This document shows positions 1 through 5,867 of a stretch of 10,874 nt of DNA, piece after piece. The DNA is from Aquificales bacterium (lineage in GTDB: Bacteria; Aquificota; Aquificia; Aquificales; Aquificaceae). The stretch's first letter is position 1. Every line of letters begins with the position of its first letter. The position numbers and the translations under genes are program-made. Below the pieces are notes generated by a model, which saw only the letters and a program-made list of their open reading frames with translations, did not search any database and had not been told where the DNA came from. The stretch is taken from assembly GCA_015491275.1 (NCBI GenBank), contig WFWF01000018.1, positions 1-10,874 of the forward strand. Direction: 5' to 3'.

Positions 1-152
1 CCTTCCTTTGCTACTTCAACAGCCTTTAAAACATCCTCTTCTGTGCCTCTTACAGCCCTCCCTATTACTTCCCCAGTGTATGGATATTTAACCTCAATAA
101 AATCATCCCTTTTTAAACTTTCACCCCCTATGATAACGGGTTTTTCTATCAT
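1..152 (-). CDS. Aldehyde dehydrogenase family protein, N-terminal part (cut by window edge)
   Basis: Reading the minus strand from an ATG at 152 gives 50 codons that run off the left edge, so only the N-terminus is visible. Residues 20-50 include VKYPYTGEVIGRAV and then TEEDVLKAVEVAKEG. This matches the opening of NAD(P)-dependent aldehyde dehydrogenases, where an 'NPxTGEVI' turn is followed by the first helix, 'eDvxkAVexA'. Family members oxidise aldehydes to acids in the cytosol; the substrate cannot be told because the catalytic Cys and Glu lie outside the window. The short lead before the NPxTGE-like turn resembles compact lactaldehyde or non-phosphorylating glyceraldehyde-3-phosphate dehydrogenases, but that is a guess. 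The gene follows nfu by 21 bases on the same strand. Its ATG has no purine-rich ribosome site; instead a perfect TATAAT ends 11 bases upstream. Confidence 0.75.
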   Translation of the reverse strand, partial: MIEKPVIIGGESLKRDDFIEVKYPYTGEVIGRAVRGTEEDVLKAVEVAKE

Positions 153-163
153 AACGGAAAGAT

Positions 164-169
164 ATTATA
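164..169 (-). promoter_or_regulatory. -10 element (TATAAT) before the aldehyde dehydrogenase gene
   Basis: The minus strand reads TATAAT here, a perfect consensus -10. Eleven bases separate it from the ATG at 152, so a start about 7 bases downstream would give a leader of only a few bases. No convincing -35 lies at 16-18 bp spacing. It sits just behind the nfu stop codon, so it may add a separate promoter inside an otherwise co-directional pair. AT-rich DNA makes chance matches likely. Confidence 0.35.
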
Positions 170-173
170 TCAG

Positions 174-437
174 TTAAAAACCGAAAGTGGTCGGTATGTC
201 AGTATTTATATCTTTAACCTCTTTAATATCGGGGAATTTATTTTTTAAAACCCTTTCAATACCTGCCTTTAGTGTAAATACAGACATACCACAACCAGAG
301 CATGCACCCATAAGCCTGACAAGAACTGTACCATCCTCGGTTATATCAACGAGTTCAACATCTCCCCCATCAAATCTGAGGGCAGGTCTTATCTCATCAA
401 GAACAGCTTCAACTTCTTCTCTCGTGGGTATTGCCAT
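174..437 (-). CDS. nfu: NifU C-terminal-domain (NFU-type) iron-sulfur cluster scaffold/carrier protein
   Basis: The product is 87 residues and consists of the NifU C-terminal domain alone. It opens with TREEVEAVLDEIRPALRFDGGDVEL, the typical helix and 'GGD' turn. The cluster-binding motif GACSGC follows, with C46 and C49, and then the 'MSVFTLKAGIE' helix. NFU proteins bind a [4Fe-4S] cluster between two subunits and pass it to client enzymes in the cytosol. Clients could include lipoyl synthase, which fits the lipoyl proteins nearby, but that is inference. The ATG at 437 is chosen because GGAGGT stands 7 bases upstream and the protein then begins exactly where the family begins. An upstream ATG at 515 would add an unrelated 26 residues and run into rimM. 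The gene is divergent from rimM and followed on the same strand by the aldehyde dehydrogenase gene. Confidence 0.9.
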   Translation of the reverse strand: MAIPTREEVEAVLDEIRPALRFDGGDVELVDITEDGTVLVRLMGACSGCGMSVFTLKAGIERVLKNKFPDIKEVKDINTDIPTTFGF

Positions 438-444
438 ATTTCCG

Positions 445-450
445 ACCTCC
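445..450 (-). promoter_or_regulatory. Strong ribosome binding site of nfu
   Basis: The minus strand reads GGAGGT, ending 7 bases before the ATG at 437. It decides the start of nfu against the longer reading from 515. Confidence 0.7.
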
Positions 451-462
451 TTACCGAAAAGA

Positions 463-471
463 TACAATATA
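463..471. promoter_or_regulatory. Overlapping divergent -10-like elements between nfu and rimM
   Basis: In the 49-bp gap between the divergent starts of nfu (437) and rimM (487), the plus strand holds TACAAT at 463-468 (5 of 6 to TATAAT). The minus strand holds TATATT at 471-466 (also 5 of 6). They share bases 466-468. The minus element would leave a leader of about 20 bases carrying the nfu ribosome site. The plus element would leave about 11 bases before the rimM ATG, which has no clear ribosome site. A second plus-strand hexamer, TAAGAT at 470-475, would give a nearly leaderless rimM. No good -35 hexamer is visible for either direction. Confidence 0.3.
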
Positions 472-486
472 AGATAGTTACGGGCT

Positions 487-987
487 ATGAATTTTATCAT
501 AATAGGCAAGATCACGGGCGCCTTCGGACGAAAAGGTTATATAAAAGTTACACCCATGGCGGATGAAAAGGTTTTTGAAGACCTAAAAAGGATATATCTT
601 AAAAGGAGAGGCGGTGATTATGTACCCTTTGATGTTGAAGATATAAAAAGGCATAGTAGTTTTTTTATTGTAAAGATAAAGGGTTGTGATTCCATTGAGG
701 AAGCTGAAAAATTCAGTAATGCCCATGTATTCTTACCAGAGGATGATTTGCCACCTCTTGGAAAAGATGAATTCTATTATTACCAGCTTGTGGGTTTAGA
801 TGTTTATGATTCCTCAGGCAATAAGTTGGGAAAGATAAAATCACTCAGGGATATAGGTCCTTACTATTTGATTGAGCTTGACAACGGTAAGACTTATATT
901 CCTTTTGTCAGTGAAATAGTTAAAAAGGTGGACATAGAAAAGAAAAAGATTATTGTTGATGAAACTAAGATAGTTATCTCCTCTTGA
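487..987 (+). CDS. rimM: Ribosome maturation factor RimM
   Basis: The product is 166 residues, normal for RimM (about 165-180). RimM assists maturation of the 30S head, binding ribosomal protein S19 and 16S rRNA helices. The N-terminal RimM barrel shows IGKITGAFGRKGYIKVTPMAD (residues 6-26), with the conserved 'GkI.gafGxkG.ikV.p.td' pattern. The C-terminal PRC-barrel domain starts at EFYYYQLVGLDVYD (95-108), close to the usual 'E.Yw.dLiGl.V', and continues with GKIKSLRDIGPYYLIEL and YIPFVSEIVKKVD. In many bacteria rimM sits between rpsP and trmD; here it stands alone, divergent from nfu. The ATG at 487 starts directly at the domain. Only a weak purine run precedes it. The last 14 bases overlap the end of lpdA, which runs the other way. 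Confidence 0.93.
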   Translation: MNFIIIGKITGAFGRKGYIKVTPMADEKVFEDLKRIYLKRRGGDYVPFDVEDIKRHSSFFIVKIKGCDSIEEAEKFSNAHVFLPEDDLPPLGKDEFYYYQLVGLDVYDSSGNKLGKIKSLRDIGPYYLIELDNGKTYIPFVSEIVKKVDIEKKKIIVDETKIVISS

Positions 988-2368
988 TCCATGTTATGGG
1001 ACCGAACTTTACATCAAGTGCGCTCTGACCTATTGCTTCAGAAAGGGAAGGATGGGCAAATACACTTTCTGTTAAAAGCTTATAACTGATACCTGCCTTC
1101 ATAAGGTGTAATACCTGATGTATAAGTTCACCTGCATGAGGTCCGCATATATGACAACCCAATATTTTTCCCGAATCTTCATCAACCACTATTCTTACAA
1201 ATCCTTCGTTTTCCGAGTCATCCATGGCTTTCGGGTTGAATACAAAGGATGACACACCTACTATCGTCTCATAGCCTTTGTCTTCCGCCTCATCTTCCGT
1301 AAGACCTACAGAAGCTACCTCAAAGGCGGAATAAATTATTTTAGGTATTAAGCTTTCATCCCTTTTCATACTGTTTTCACCGATTATGTGATTTACAGCC
1401 ACCTTACCCTCATACATTGATTTATGGGCAAGCATTAAGGGAGATGTAATATCTCCGCATGCATAAATTCCTCTTATATTTGTCATGGAAAATTCATTAA
1501 CCTTTACAAAACCCCTTTCATCCTTTTCCACACCCACCTCCTCAAGACCTATACCTTCTGTGTTTGGCTTCCTACCCACCGTCACGAGAATAAGATCGGG
1601 GGTCAATTCAGTACCGTCGGATAGAATTACGGAAAGTTTTCCGTTTGAATCCTTTATTTCCTTAATATATGTTTTTGTCTTTATCTTTACCCCGAGCTTG
1701 GTGAGTTTCCTTGTTAAATATCGTGAGGAATCTTCCGGTATTCCCGGGGACGGTAGTATCCTGTCTTTCAGTTCAACGAGTGTAACTTCCGAGCCGTAAG
1801 CATTCCAGATATAAGCAAACTCAACACCAGCTGCGCCTCCCCCTACTATCAGTATATTTTTAGGTATGTAATCAATATCCCATATCTGGTCTGTATTTAC
1901 TATCCTCTTACCGTCCGTTTTTATAACCGGTATATCCATGGGAGATGAACCCGTAGCTATCAAAATATTTTCCGCCTTTATTTTTTTGTTACTTACCATC
2001 ACCGTATTTCTATCTATGAGGACGCCTCTGCCGTAAATTATTGGTATCCCTATCTGTTTCGCGAAATTTTTAAAGTTCTCCCTTATAGTCTTTACTACCC
2101 TCTCTCTGTTGACTATCATTTCTTCAAAGTTGAGTCTTATGTCGCAACCAATATCTATACCGTAAGATTTACTCTTTTTGATTTTTTCAATTATATAGGC
2201 ACCGTGTCTCATATATTTGGATGGTATGCATCCCTTATTAAGGCAGTTACCTCCCACTGTCTCTGGACTCAGTTCAACAAAGGCTACCCTTAATCCCCTT
2301 CTGTGGGCGTAAAGACCCGCTTCATAACCACCGCTTCCCGCTCCGAGTATGACAAGGTCAAATTCCAT
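974..2368 (-). CDS. lpdA: Dihydrolipoamide dehydrogenase (E3-type flavin disulfide reductase)
   Basis: The product is 464 residues, the usual length. It reoxidises protein-bound dihydrolipoamide with NAD+ through FAD and a redox disulfide. In order: the FAD dinucleotide fold GAGSGGYEA (residues 9-17); the redox-active pair in GGNCLNKGCIPSK (C42, C47); the central ATGSSP; the NAD-binding fold VGGGAAGVEFA (175-185); the second FAD contact YACGDI (302-307); and the dimer-interface acid-base pair in AHPSLSE (H439, E444). All catalytic residues are present, which favours a true E3 over mercuric reductase or other relatives. Partners would be the lipoyl domain of GcvH-like proteins, such as the one encoded at 3776-4222, or 2-oxoacid dehydrogenases; no E1 or E2 gene is in view. 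The gene is alone on its strand. Its 3' end overlaps that of rimM by 14 bases. The ATG has no Shine-Dalgarno sequence, but a GATAAT hexamer ends 6 bases upstream. Confidence 0.92.
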   Translation of the reverse strand: MEFDLVILGAGSGGYEAGLYAHRRGLRVAFVELSPETVGGNCLNKGCIPSKYMRHGAYIIEKIKKSKSYGIDIGCDIRLNFEEMIVNRERVVKTIRENFKNFAKQIGIPIIYGRGVLIDRNTVMVSNKKIKAENILIATGSSPMDIPVIKTDGKRIVNTDQIWDIDYIPKNILIVGGGAAGVEFAYIWNAYGSEVTLVELKDRILPSPGIPEDSSRYLTRKLTKLGVKIKTKTYIKEIKDSNGKLSVILSDGTELTPDLILVTVGRKPNTEGIGLEEVGVEKDERGFVKVNEFSMTNIRGIYACGDITSPLMLAHKSMYEGKVAVNHIIGENSMKRDESLIPKIIYSAFEVASVGLTEDEAEDKGYETIVGVSSFVFNPKAMDDSENEGFVRIVVDEDSGKILGCHICGPHAGELIHQVLHLMKAGISYKLLTESVFAHPSLSEAIGQSALDVKFGPITWIKRR

Positions 2369-2374
2369 GATCAG

Positions 2375-2380
2375 ATTATC
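2375..2380 (-). promoter_or_regulatory. -10-like element (GATAAT) immediately before lpdA
   Basis: The minus strand reads GATAAT (5 of 6 to consensus), with 6 bases between it and the lpdA ATG at 2368. A start at the normal distance would fall on or next to the ATG, predicting a leaderless message. This agrees with the lack of any ribosome site. No clear -35 is seen. Confidence 0.35.
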
Positions 2381-2452
2381 CTATCAAAAAACCTTTTAAA
2401 AATATGATCGGATGCATGGTTATTTATAAAGTAAAAAGATAAATATTTGCAC

Positions 2453-2460
2453 AAGGAGGG
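2453..2460 (+). promoter_or_regulatory. Strong ribosome binding site (AAGGAGGG)
   Basis: AAGGAGGG stands 7 bases before the ATG at 2468. It is the best Shine-Dalgarno sequence in the window and fixes that start. The AT-rich stretch upstream (about 2421-2447, with TATAAA at 2425-2430 and GATAAA at 2438-2443) probably holds the promoter, but I cannot choose between the hexamers. The whole lpdA-to-here gap is 99 bp. Confidence 0.7.
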
Positions 2461-2467
2461 TTAAGGA

Positions 2468-3799
2468 ATGAAGATAATTTTCGGGGGTCTTCCTGCTGTT
2501 CATCAGAAGGCAATAAAGGGAGCAATGGAATTTTTGGGATACAATGCGGTTCCCCTTCCTGAACCCGATAATGAAGCTTTAAAAATCGGTAAGGAATACT
2601 GTAACAGGGGACAGTGTAATCCTACTTATTACACAACGGGTAATCTTATAAAGTTTTTTAGACAGCAGGGAAAAGCGGATGATTGTGTAGTTCTCACCGT
2701 AGGTTCATGCGGTCCTTGTAGATTCGGTATGTACGAGATGGAATACAGGAAAGCGCTGAAAGAGGCTGGTTTTAATGTACCGGTTATAACTTTTAATCAA
2801 TCGGAGGCATTGAATAATGAGTTTGAAGATCACGGTATTAAGATTAACAGGGATTTTGTTGTAAGTCTTATAAAATCCATAGTTGCGGGGGATCTTGTTA
2901 ATGATATTTATTACAAGATAAAGCCTTATGAGGCTGTATCTGGATCCACAGATGAATGGCGTGAAAATGCGGGAGAAATACTTTATGAGTTTATGAGGAA
3001 GGGAAGAGGCTTTGAGGAAGCACTAAGGGAGATATATAGGAATTTATCGGAGATTGAGGTTAATTTCCTTCAACCGAAACCCAAGGTTAAAATAATGGGA
3101 GAGTTCTTTGCCCAAACTACGGAGGGAGATGGTAACTACAGGCTTGCCCAATGGCTTATAGATGAAGGAGCTGAGCCGATAGTAGAGCCTGTTACTACAT
3201 GGATAGATTATATTCTGTGGGAGAAGGAGAGAAATATAAAGGAGAGGATGTTTAAGGATAGGTTTAGGTTTTTGAAGGAGATGATGATTGTTAGGATTTT
3301 TACATATTATGTAAGGTATCTCTACAGTAAAGGGAGAAAGATACTCGGTAATATACCTTCTCCTTTGAAGGATCAAGGGTTGATTGAAAAATATGCAAAG
3401 GATTATTACAATCCTGGTCTTACTGGGGGAGAGGGTCACATGGAAGTGGGTAAGCACATATATATGATTAAGCATAAAAAGGCACACATGGTTATATCGG
3501 TAAAACCCTTCGGATGTATGCCTTCAACTCAGAGTGATGGTGTTCAGACAAAGGTTGTGGAAGATTTGGGAGATACCATATTCATTTCTGTTGAAACCTC
3601 AGGCGATGCGGAAGCAAACTTTAAGAGCAGGATTATGATGAAGCTGTATGAGGCAAAGATGAAGGCATTTGAGGAGTATGAAAGTCTAAAAAGAAAAGTA
3701 GGTAATATAAAGGTTGTTTATACAATGGCAAATAAAAAGCTACCCGAAAGATTTGTAACAACCGCATGCAATTATCTATCTACACTCCACCCCCTCTGA
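2468..3799 (+). CDS. 2-hydroxyacyl-CoA dehydratase / CoA-activase-related protein (COG3581-like), probable Fe-S protein
   Basis: The product is 443 residues, cytosolic, with no signal peptide. The N-terminal part has clustered cysteines in KEYCNRGQCNPTYYTTGNL (C45, C50) and VGSCGPCRFGMYEMEY (C81, C84), plus C73. The C-terminal part has KPFGCMPSTQSDG (C350). From memory, these patterns belong to the family related to the D-component and activator of 2-hydroxyglutaryl-CoA dehydratase, found as the C-terminal half of very long 'acyl-CoA dehydratase activase' proteins or as a separate gene. The cysteines suggest an iron-sulfur cluster; the true substrate of this subfamily is not known to me. No ATP-binding activase (BadF/BadG-type) domain is in the protein or elsewhere in the window. 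It appears monocistronic, with a strong ribosome site. Its last 24 bases overlap the end of the lipoyl-carrier gene on the other strand. Confidence 0.7.
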   Translation: MKIIFGGLPAVHQKAIKGAMEFLGYNAVPLPEPDNEALKIGKEYCNRGQCNPTYYTTGNLIKFFRQQGKADDCVVLTVGSCGPCRFGMYEMEYRKALKEAGFNVPVITFNQSEALNNEFEDHGIKINRDFVVSLIKSIVAGDLVNDIYYKIKPYEAVSGSTDEWRENAGEILYEFMRKGRGFEEALREIYRNLSEIEVNFLQPKPKVKIMGEFFAQTTEGDGNYRLAQWLIDEGAEPIVEPVTTWIDYILWEKERNIKERMFKDRFRFLKEMMIVRIFTYYVRYLYSKGRKILGNIPSPLKDQGLIEKYAKDYYNPGLTGGEGHMEVGKHIYMIKHKKAHMVISVKPFGCMPSTQSDGVQTKVVEDLGDTIFISVETSGDAEANFKSRIMMKLYEAKMKAFEEYESLKRKVGNIKVVYTMANKKLPERFVTTACNYLSTLHPL

Positions 3800-4222
3800 A
3801 TCAATGTACTCCTTTAGTTTTTTAACCGCCTCCTCTCCTGTTATAAGATCTTTCAGATCCCTTTGTAGATCTACAGGTTTCAGTTTTGCTATCCACCCCT
3901 CACCGTAGGGGTCTTCATTTATTATCTCTGGCTTTTCAAATAGTTTTTCGTTTCTTTCAATCACCTCACCTTCTATTACTGCGGGTATCGGTCCTGTCCA
4001 CTTACCGCTTTCAAGGGATGCAACAGGCTTACCCTTTTTAACATATTTACCCGGCGGTTTTATCCTTATGTTTATTATCTTGCCGGCCCTTGCTTGACCT
4101 ATGTGGGTTGCTCCTACAGTAACGGTACCGTCATCTTCTATCCTGAACCATACTTGATTATCTATGTCATAGTAAAGATCTTCATAGAACTTGCATCCTT
4201 TATATTCATGGAGCTTTCCCAT
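3776..4222 (-). CDS. gcvH: GcvH-like lipoyl carrier protein (glycine cleavage H family; possibly LbpA-type)
   Basis: The product is 148 residues, slightly longer than typical GcvH (about 130). The H-protein fold is clear: WFRIEDDGTVTVGATHIGQA (residues 25-44), the beta turns GKIINIRIKPPGKYVKKGKPVASLESGKW, and the closing EIINEDPYGEGWIAKLKP (99-116). The lipoyl-attachment lysine is K74. It lies in ESGKWTGPIPAVIEGEV rather than the canonical GcvH 'ESVKAASDI..P..G'. The 'ESGKW.GP' context resembles, as far as I recall, the lipoate-binding proteins (LbpA) tied to heterodisulfide-reductase-like sulfur oxidation, but no hdr, gcvP or gcvT gene is in this window. The ATG at 4222 has GGAGG 6 bases upstream and overlaps the aldolase gene by 17 bases, so the two are co-transcribed behind thrC. 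LpdA (974-2368) is a plausible redox partner but is a separate unit. Confidence 0.85.
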   Translation of the reverse strand: MGKLHEYKGCKFYEDLYYDIDNQVWFRIEDDGTVTVGATHIGQARAGKIINIRIKPPGKYVKKGKPVASLESGKWTGPIPAVIEGEVIERNEKLFEKPEIINEDPYGEGWIAKLKPVDLQRDLKDLITGEEAVKKLKEYIDSEGVECR

Positions 4223-4772
4223 TTTTAACCTCCAAGGATATTATCCTGCATGAATGTTCCAAAACGGATATAAATTTGTAAGCTTCAAACAAATCATTCG
4301 CGGATGAAAAGACACCGTGTCCTTTTACAATGGCAATGGGTGTTTTTGTAAGTATATCACCCAGCGTTGACGCGAGTTCTTCGGAGGCTGAAGGTTTTTC
4401 AATGTCAATTACAGGTATATTGCCCACTATCTCCTTTCCTTCCCAGTCAATAGGCTCTATACTTTTTAAATGAAGGGATAGGGCAACCGTATGAGGAGGA
4501 TGGGCGTGTACAACCGCCCTTTTTCCCGTTTTTTCTATTATCCTGAGGTGAACATCTACTTCCGATGAAGCCCTTTCCTTTATGGGTGAGTGTTTTCCTA
4601 TTTCCAGTTTAATTATATCTTCACGGTTTATATTACCGAGCATTGCATTTTTTCTTGTTATAAAAAGATATTTCATCAGCTTAAAACTTATATTGCCTGA
4701 GTGGCTATCAACCAGACCTTCCCTGTAAAGTGCTTTTCCTACTTCTATTATTTTATTTATTATCCTATCCAA
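4206..4772 (-). CDS. Class II aldolase/adducin family protein (FucA/MtnB-like sugar-phosphate lyase)
   Basis: With the TTG start at 4772 the product is 188 residues. It carries the metal site of the family: E71 in ASSEVDVH, H89 and H91 in VVHAHPPHT, and H152 in VKGHGVFSSA. These match the general-base Glu and three zinc His of L-fuculose-1-phosphate aldolase. Phosphate-binding SGNIS (25-29) and S69-S70 are also present. Such enzymes cleave a ketose 1-phosphate to DHAP and an aldehyde, or dehydrate methylthioribulose 1-phosphate (MtnB); the substrate cannot be fixed from sequence. A role in salvage of 5'-deoxyadenosine from radical-SAM enzymes is conceivable. TTG is preferred because GGAGG lies 9 bases upstream, the overlap with thrC is then only 8 bases, and the protein starts at its first conserved helix. 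An in-frame ATG at 4829 would add 19 basic residues and overlap thrC by 65 bases. Confidence 0.83.
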   Translation of the reverse strand: MDRIINKIIEVGKALYREGLVDSHSGNISFKLMKYLFITRKNAMLGNINREDIIKLEIGKHSPIKERASSEVDVHLRIIEKTGKRAVVHAHPPHTVALSLHLKSIEPIDWEGKEIVGNIPVIDIEKPSASEELASTLGDILTKTPIAIVKGHGVFSSANDLFEAYKFISVLEHSCRIISLEVKNGKAP

Positions 4773-5838
4773 CTCCCATTTCCTCCGCGACCTTTTCAAG
4801 GACAGGAGGAACTTCAATGGGTTCTTCACACACAGATATTGCTGTATCAGGATCCTTCAGTCCGTTACCCGTGAGGGTACAAACGACCCTACCTTCCCTT
4901 ATCTTCCCTTCCCTTACAAGCTTTATTAAACCTGCAACGCATGCGGCGGATGCTGGTTCGCAGAATACACCTTCAAGGGAAGCTACTAATTTGTAGGCAT
5001 AAAGTATTTCCGTATCGCTTACAGCATCAATAAGACCGCCCGATTCATTTACAGCCTTAAGGGCACTGTGCCAGCTGTAAGGGTTTCCTATCCTTATGGC
5101 GGTTGCAACCGTTTTCGGATTCTTTATAGGATAGCCCTTCACTATGGGGGCTGCGCCTTCCGCTTGCCATCCCATCATCTTGGGTAGTTTTTTTACTATA
5201 CCTTTGTTATAGTACTCTTTGTAACCTTTCCAATAAGCTGTTATGTTTCCCGCATTACCTACAGGTATAAAGTGGTAATCGGGCGCATCCCCAAGTGCAT
5301 CACATATTTCAAAGGCTGCGGTCTTTTGACCCTCTATTCTGTATGGATTTACAGAATTTACTATCTCAACAGGATACAACTCTCCTATCTTTCTGACTAA
5401 GAAAAAGGCATCATCAAAGTTGCCCTTTACAGCTATCACCTTTGCGCCGTATATCATTGCCTGTGAAAGTTTTCCCACTGCGACCGCACCGCGTGGAAGA
5501 AGAACATAAGCCTTAAGTCCCGCCCTTGCTGCATAGGCTGATGCGGATGCGGAGGTATTTCCAGTAGATGCACATATTACAGCTTTCTTACCTTCCTCAA
5601 CAGCTTTTGATATGGCAAGGGTCATTCCTCTGTCTTTGAAAGAACCCGTGGGATTAAGCCCCTCATATTTAAGGAAAATTTCACCTTTGAAATTCAAAAA
5701 CTTTGCTAAGTTATACGCTTCAATTAAGGGGGTGTTTCCTTCTCTTAGGGTAATTACCGGAGTTTTGTCCGTTACAGGAAGGAATTCTTTGTATTTTATT
5801 ATGATACCGGGCCACCGTTTGTTAATTTCTTTCTGCAT
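4765..5838 (-). CDS. thrC: Threonine synthase (PLP-dependent)
   Basis: The product is 357 residues, the size of the shorter bacterial threonine synthases. It converts O-phospho-L-homoserine to L-threonine in the cytosol. The PLP lysine is K68 in NPTGSFKDRGM (62-72). The cofactor ring is held by ASTGNTSAS (90-98), and the PLP-phosphate loop is VGNAGN (193-198). The opening LREGNTPLIEA (31-41) and closing TLTGNGLKDPD are family marks. The combination favours threonine synthase over cysteine synthase or threonine dehydratase. The ATG at 5838 is preceded by a weak CAGGG. The gene leads a three-gene unit (thrC, class II aldolase, GcvH-like) and is divergent from the YkgJ-type gene. The upstream gap is only 29 bp and contains a palindromic -10. 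Confidence 0.92.
   Translation of the reverse strand: MQKEINKRWPGIIIKYKEFLPVTDKTPVITLREGNTPLIEAYNLAKFLNFKGEIFLKYEGLNPTGSFKDRGMTLAISKAVEEGKKAVICASTGNTSASASAYAARAGLKAYVLLPRGAVAVGKLSQAMIYGAKVIAVKGNFDDAFFLVRKIGELYPVEIVNSVNPYRIEGQKTAAFEICDALGDAPDYHFIPVGNAGNITAYWKGYKEYYNKGIVKKLPKMMGWQAEGAAPIVKGYPIKNPKTVATAIRIGNPYSWHSALKAVNESGGLIDAVSDTEILYAYKLVASLEGVFCEPASAACVAGLIKLVREGKIREGRVVCTLTGNGLKDPDTAISVCEEPIEVPPVLEKVAEEMGVG
4782..4786 (-). promoter_or_regulatory. Ribosome binding site inside the end of thrC, supporting a TTG start
   Basis: The minus strand reads GGAGG here, 9 bases before TTG at 4772. The site is made by the Glu-Glu codons near the thrC C-terminus, so the aldolase is probably translationally coupled to thrC. 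The ATG at 4829 has no comparable site at a usable distance that I could see. Confidence 0.5.
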
Positions 5839-5852
5839 GATTAACCCTGTAT

Positions 5853-5860
5853 ATTATAAT
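5853..5860. promoter_or_regulatory. Palindromic bidirectional -10 element (ATTATAAT)
   Basis: The 8-bp palindrome ATTATAAT sits in the 29-bp gap between thrC and the YkgJ-type gene. Because of its symmetry it presents a perfect TATAAT on both strands: plus 5855-5860 and minus 5858-5853. On the plus strand only 7 bases follow before the ATG at 5868, so the message should be leaderless. On the minus strand 14 bases separate it from the thrC ATG at 5838, leaving a leader of about 8 bases. The best minus-strand -35 candidate is TTCAGG (5881-5876, 3 of 6); the plus side has none. Confidence 0.5.
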
Positions 5861-5867
5861 AGCAACC

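Noticed and set aside
438..515. N-terminal extension of nfu from an ATG at 515
   Set aside because: The extra 26 residues are unlike the family, overlap the rimM start, and a perfect-distance GGAGGT precedes the internal ATG at 437.
3044..3487. 147-residue minus-strand open frame inside the CoA-activase-related gene
   Set aside because: It is a shadow of a well-supported gene, with low-complexity composition and no recognisable domain.
974..4222. A complete sHdr sulfur-oxidation or glycine-cleavage gene cluster
   Set aside because: Only lpdA and one lipoyl carrier are present, in different transcription units; no hdrA/B/C, dsrE, tusA, gcvP or gcvT is visible.
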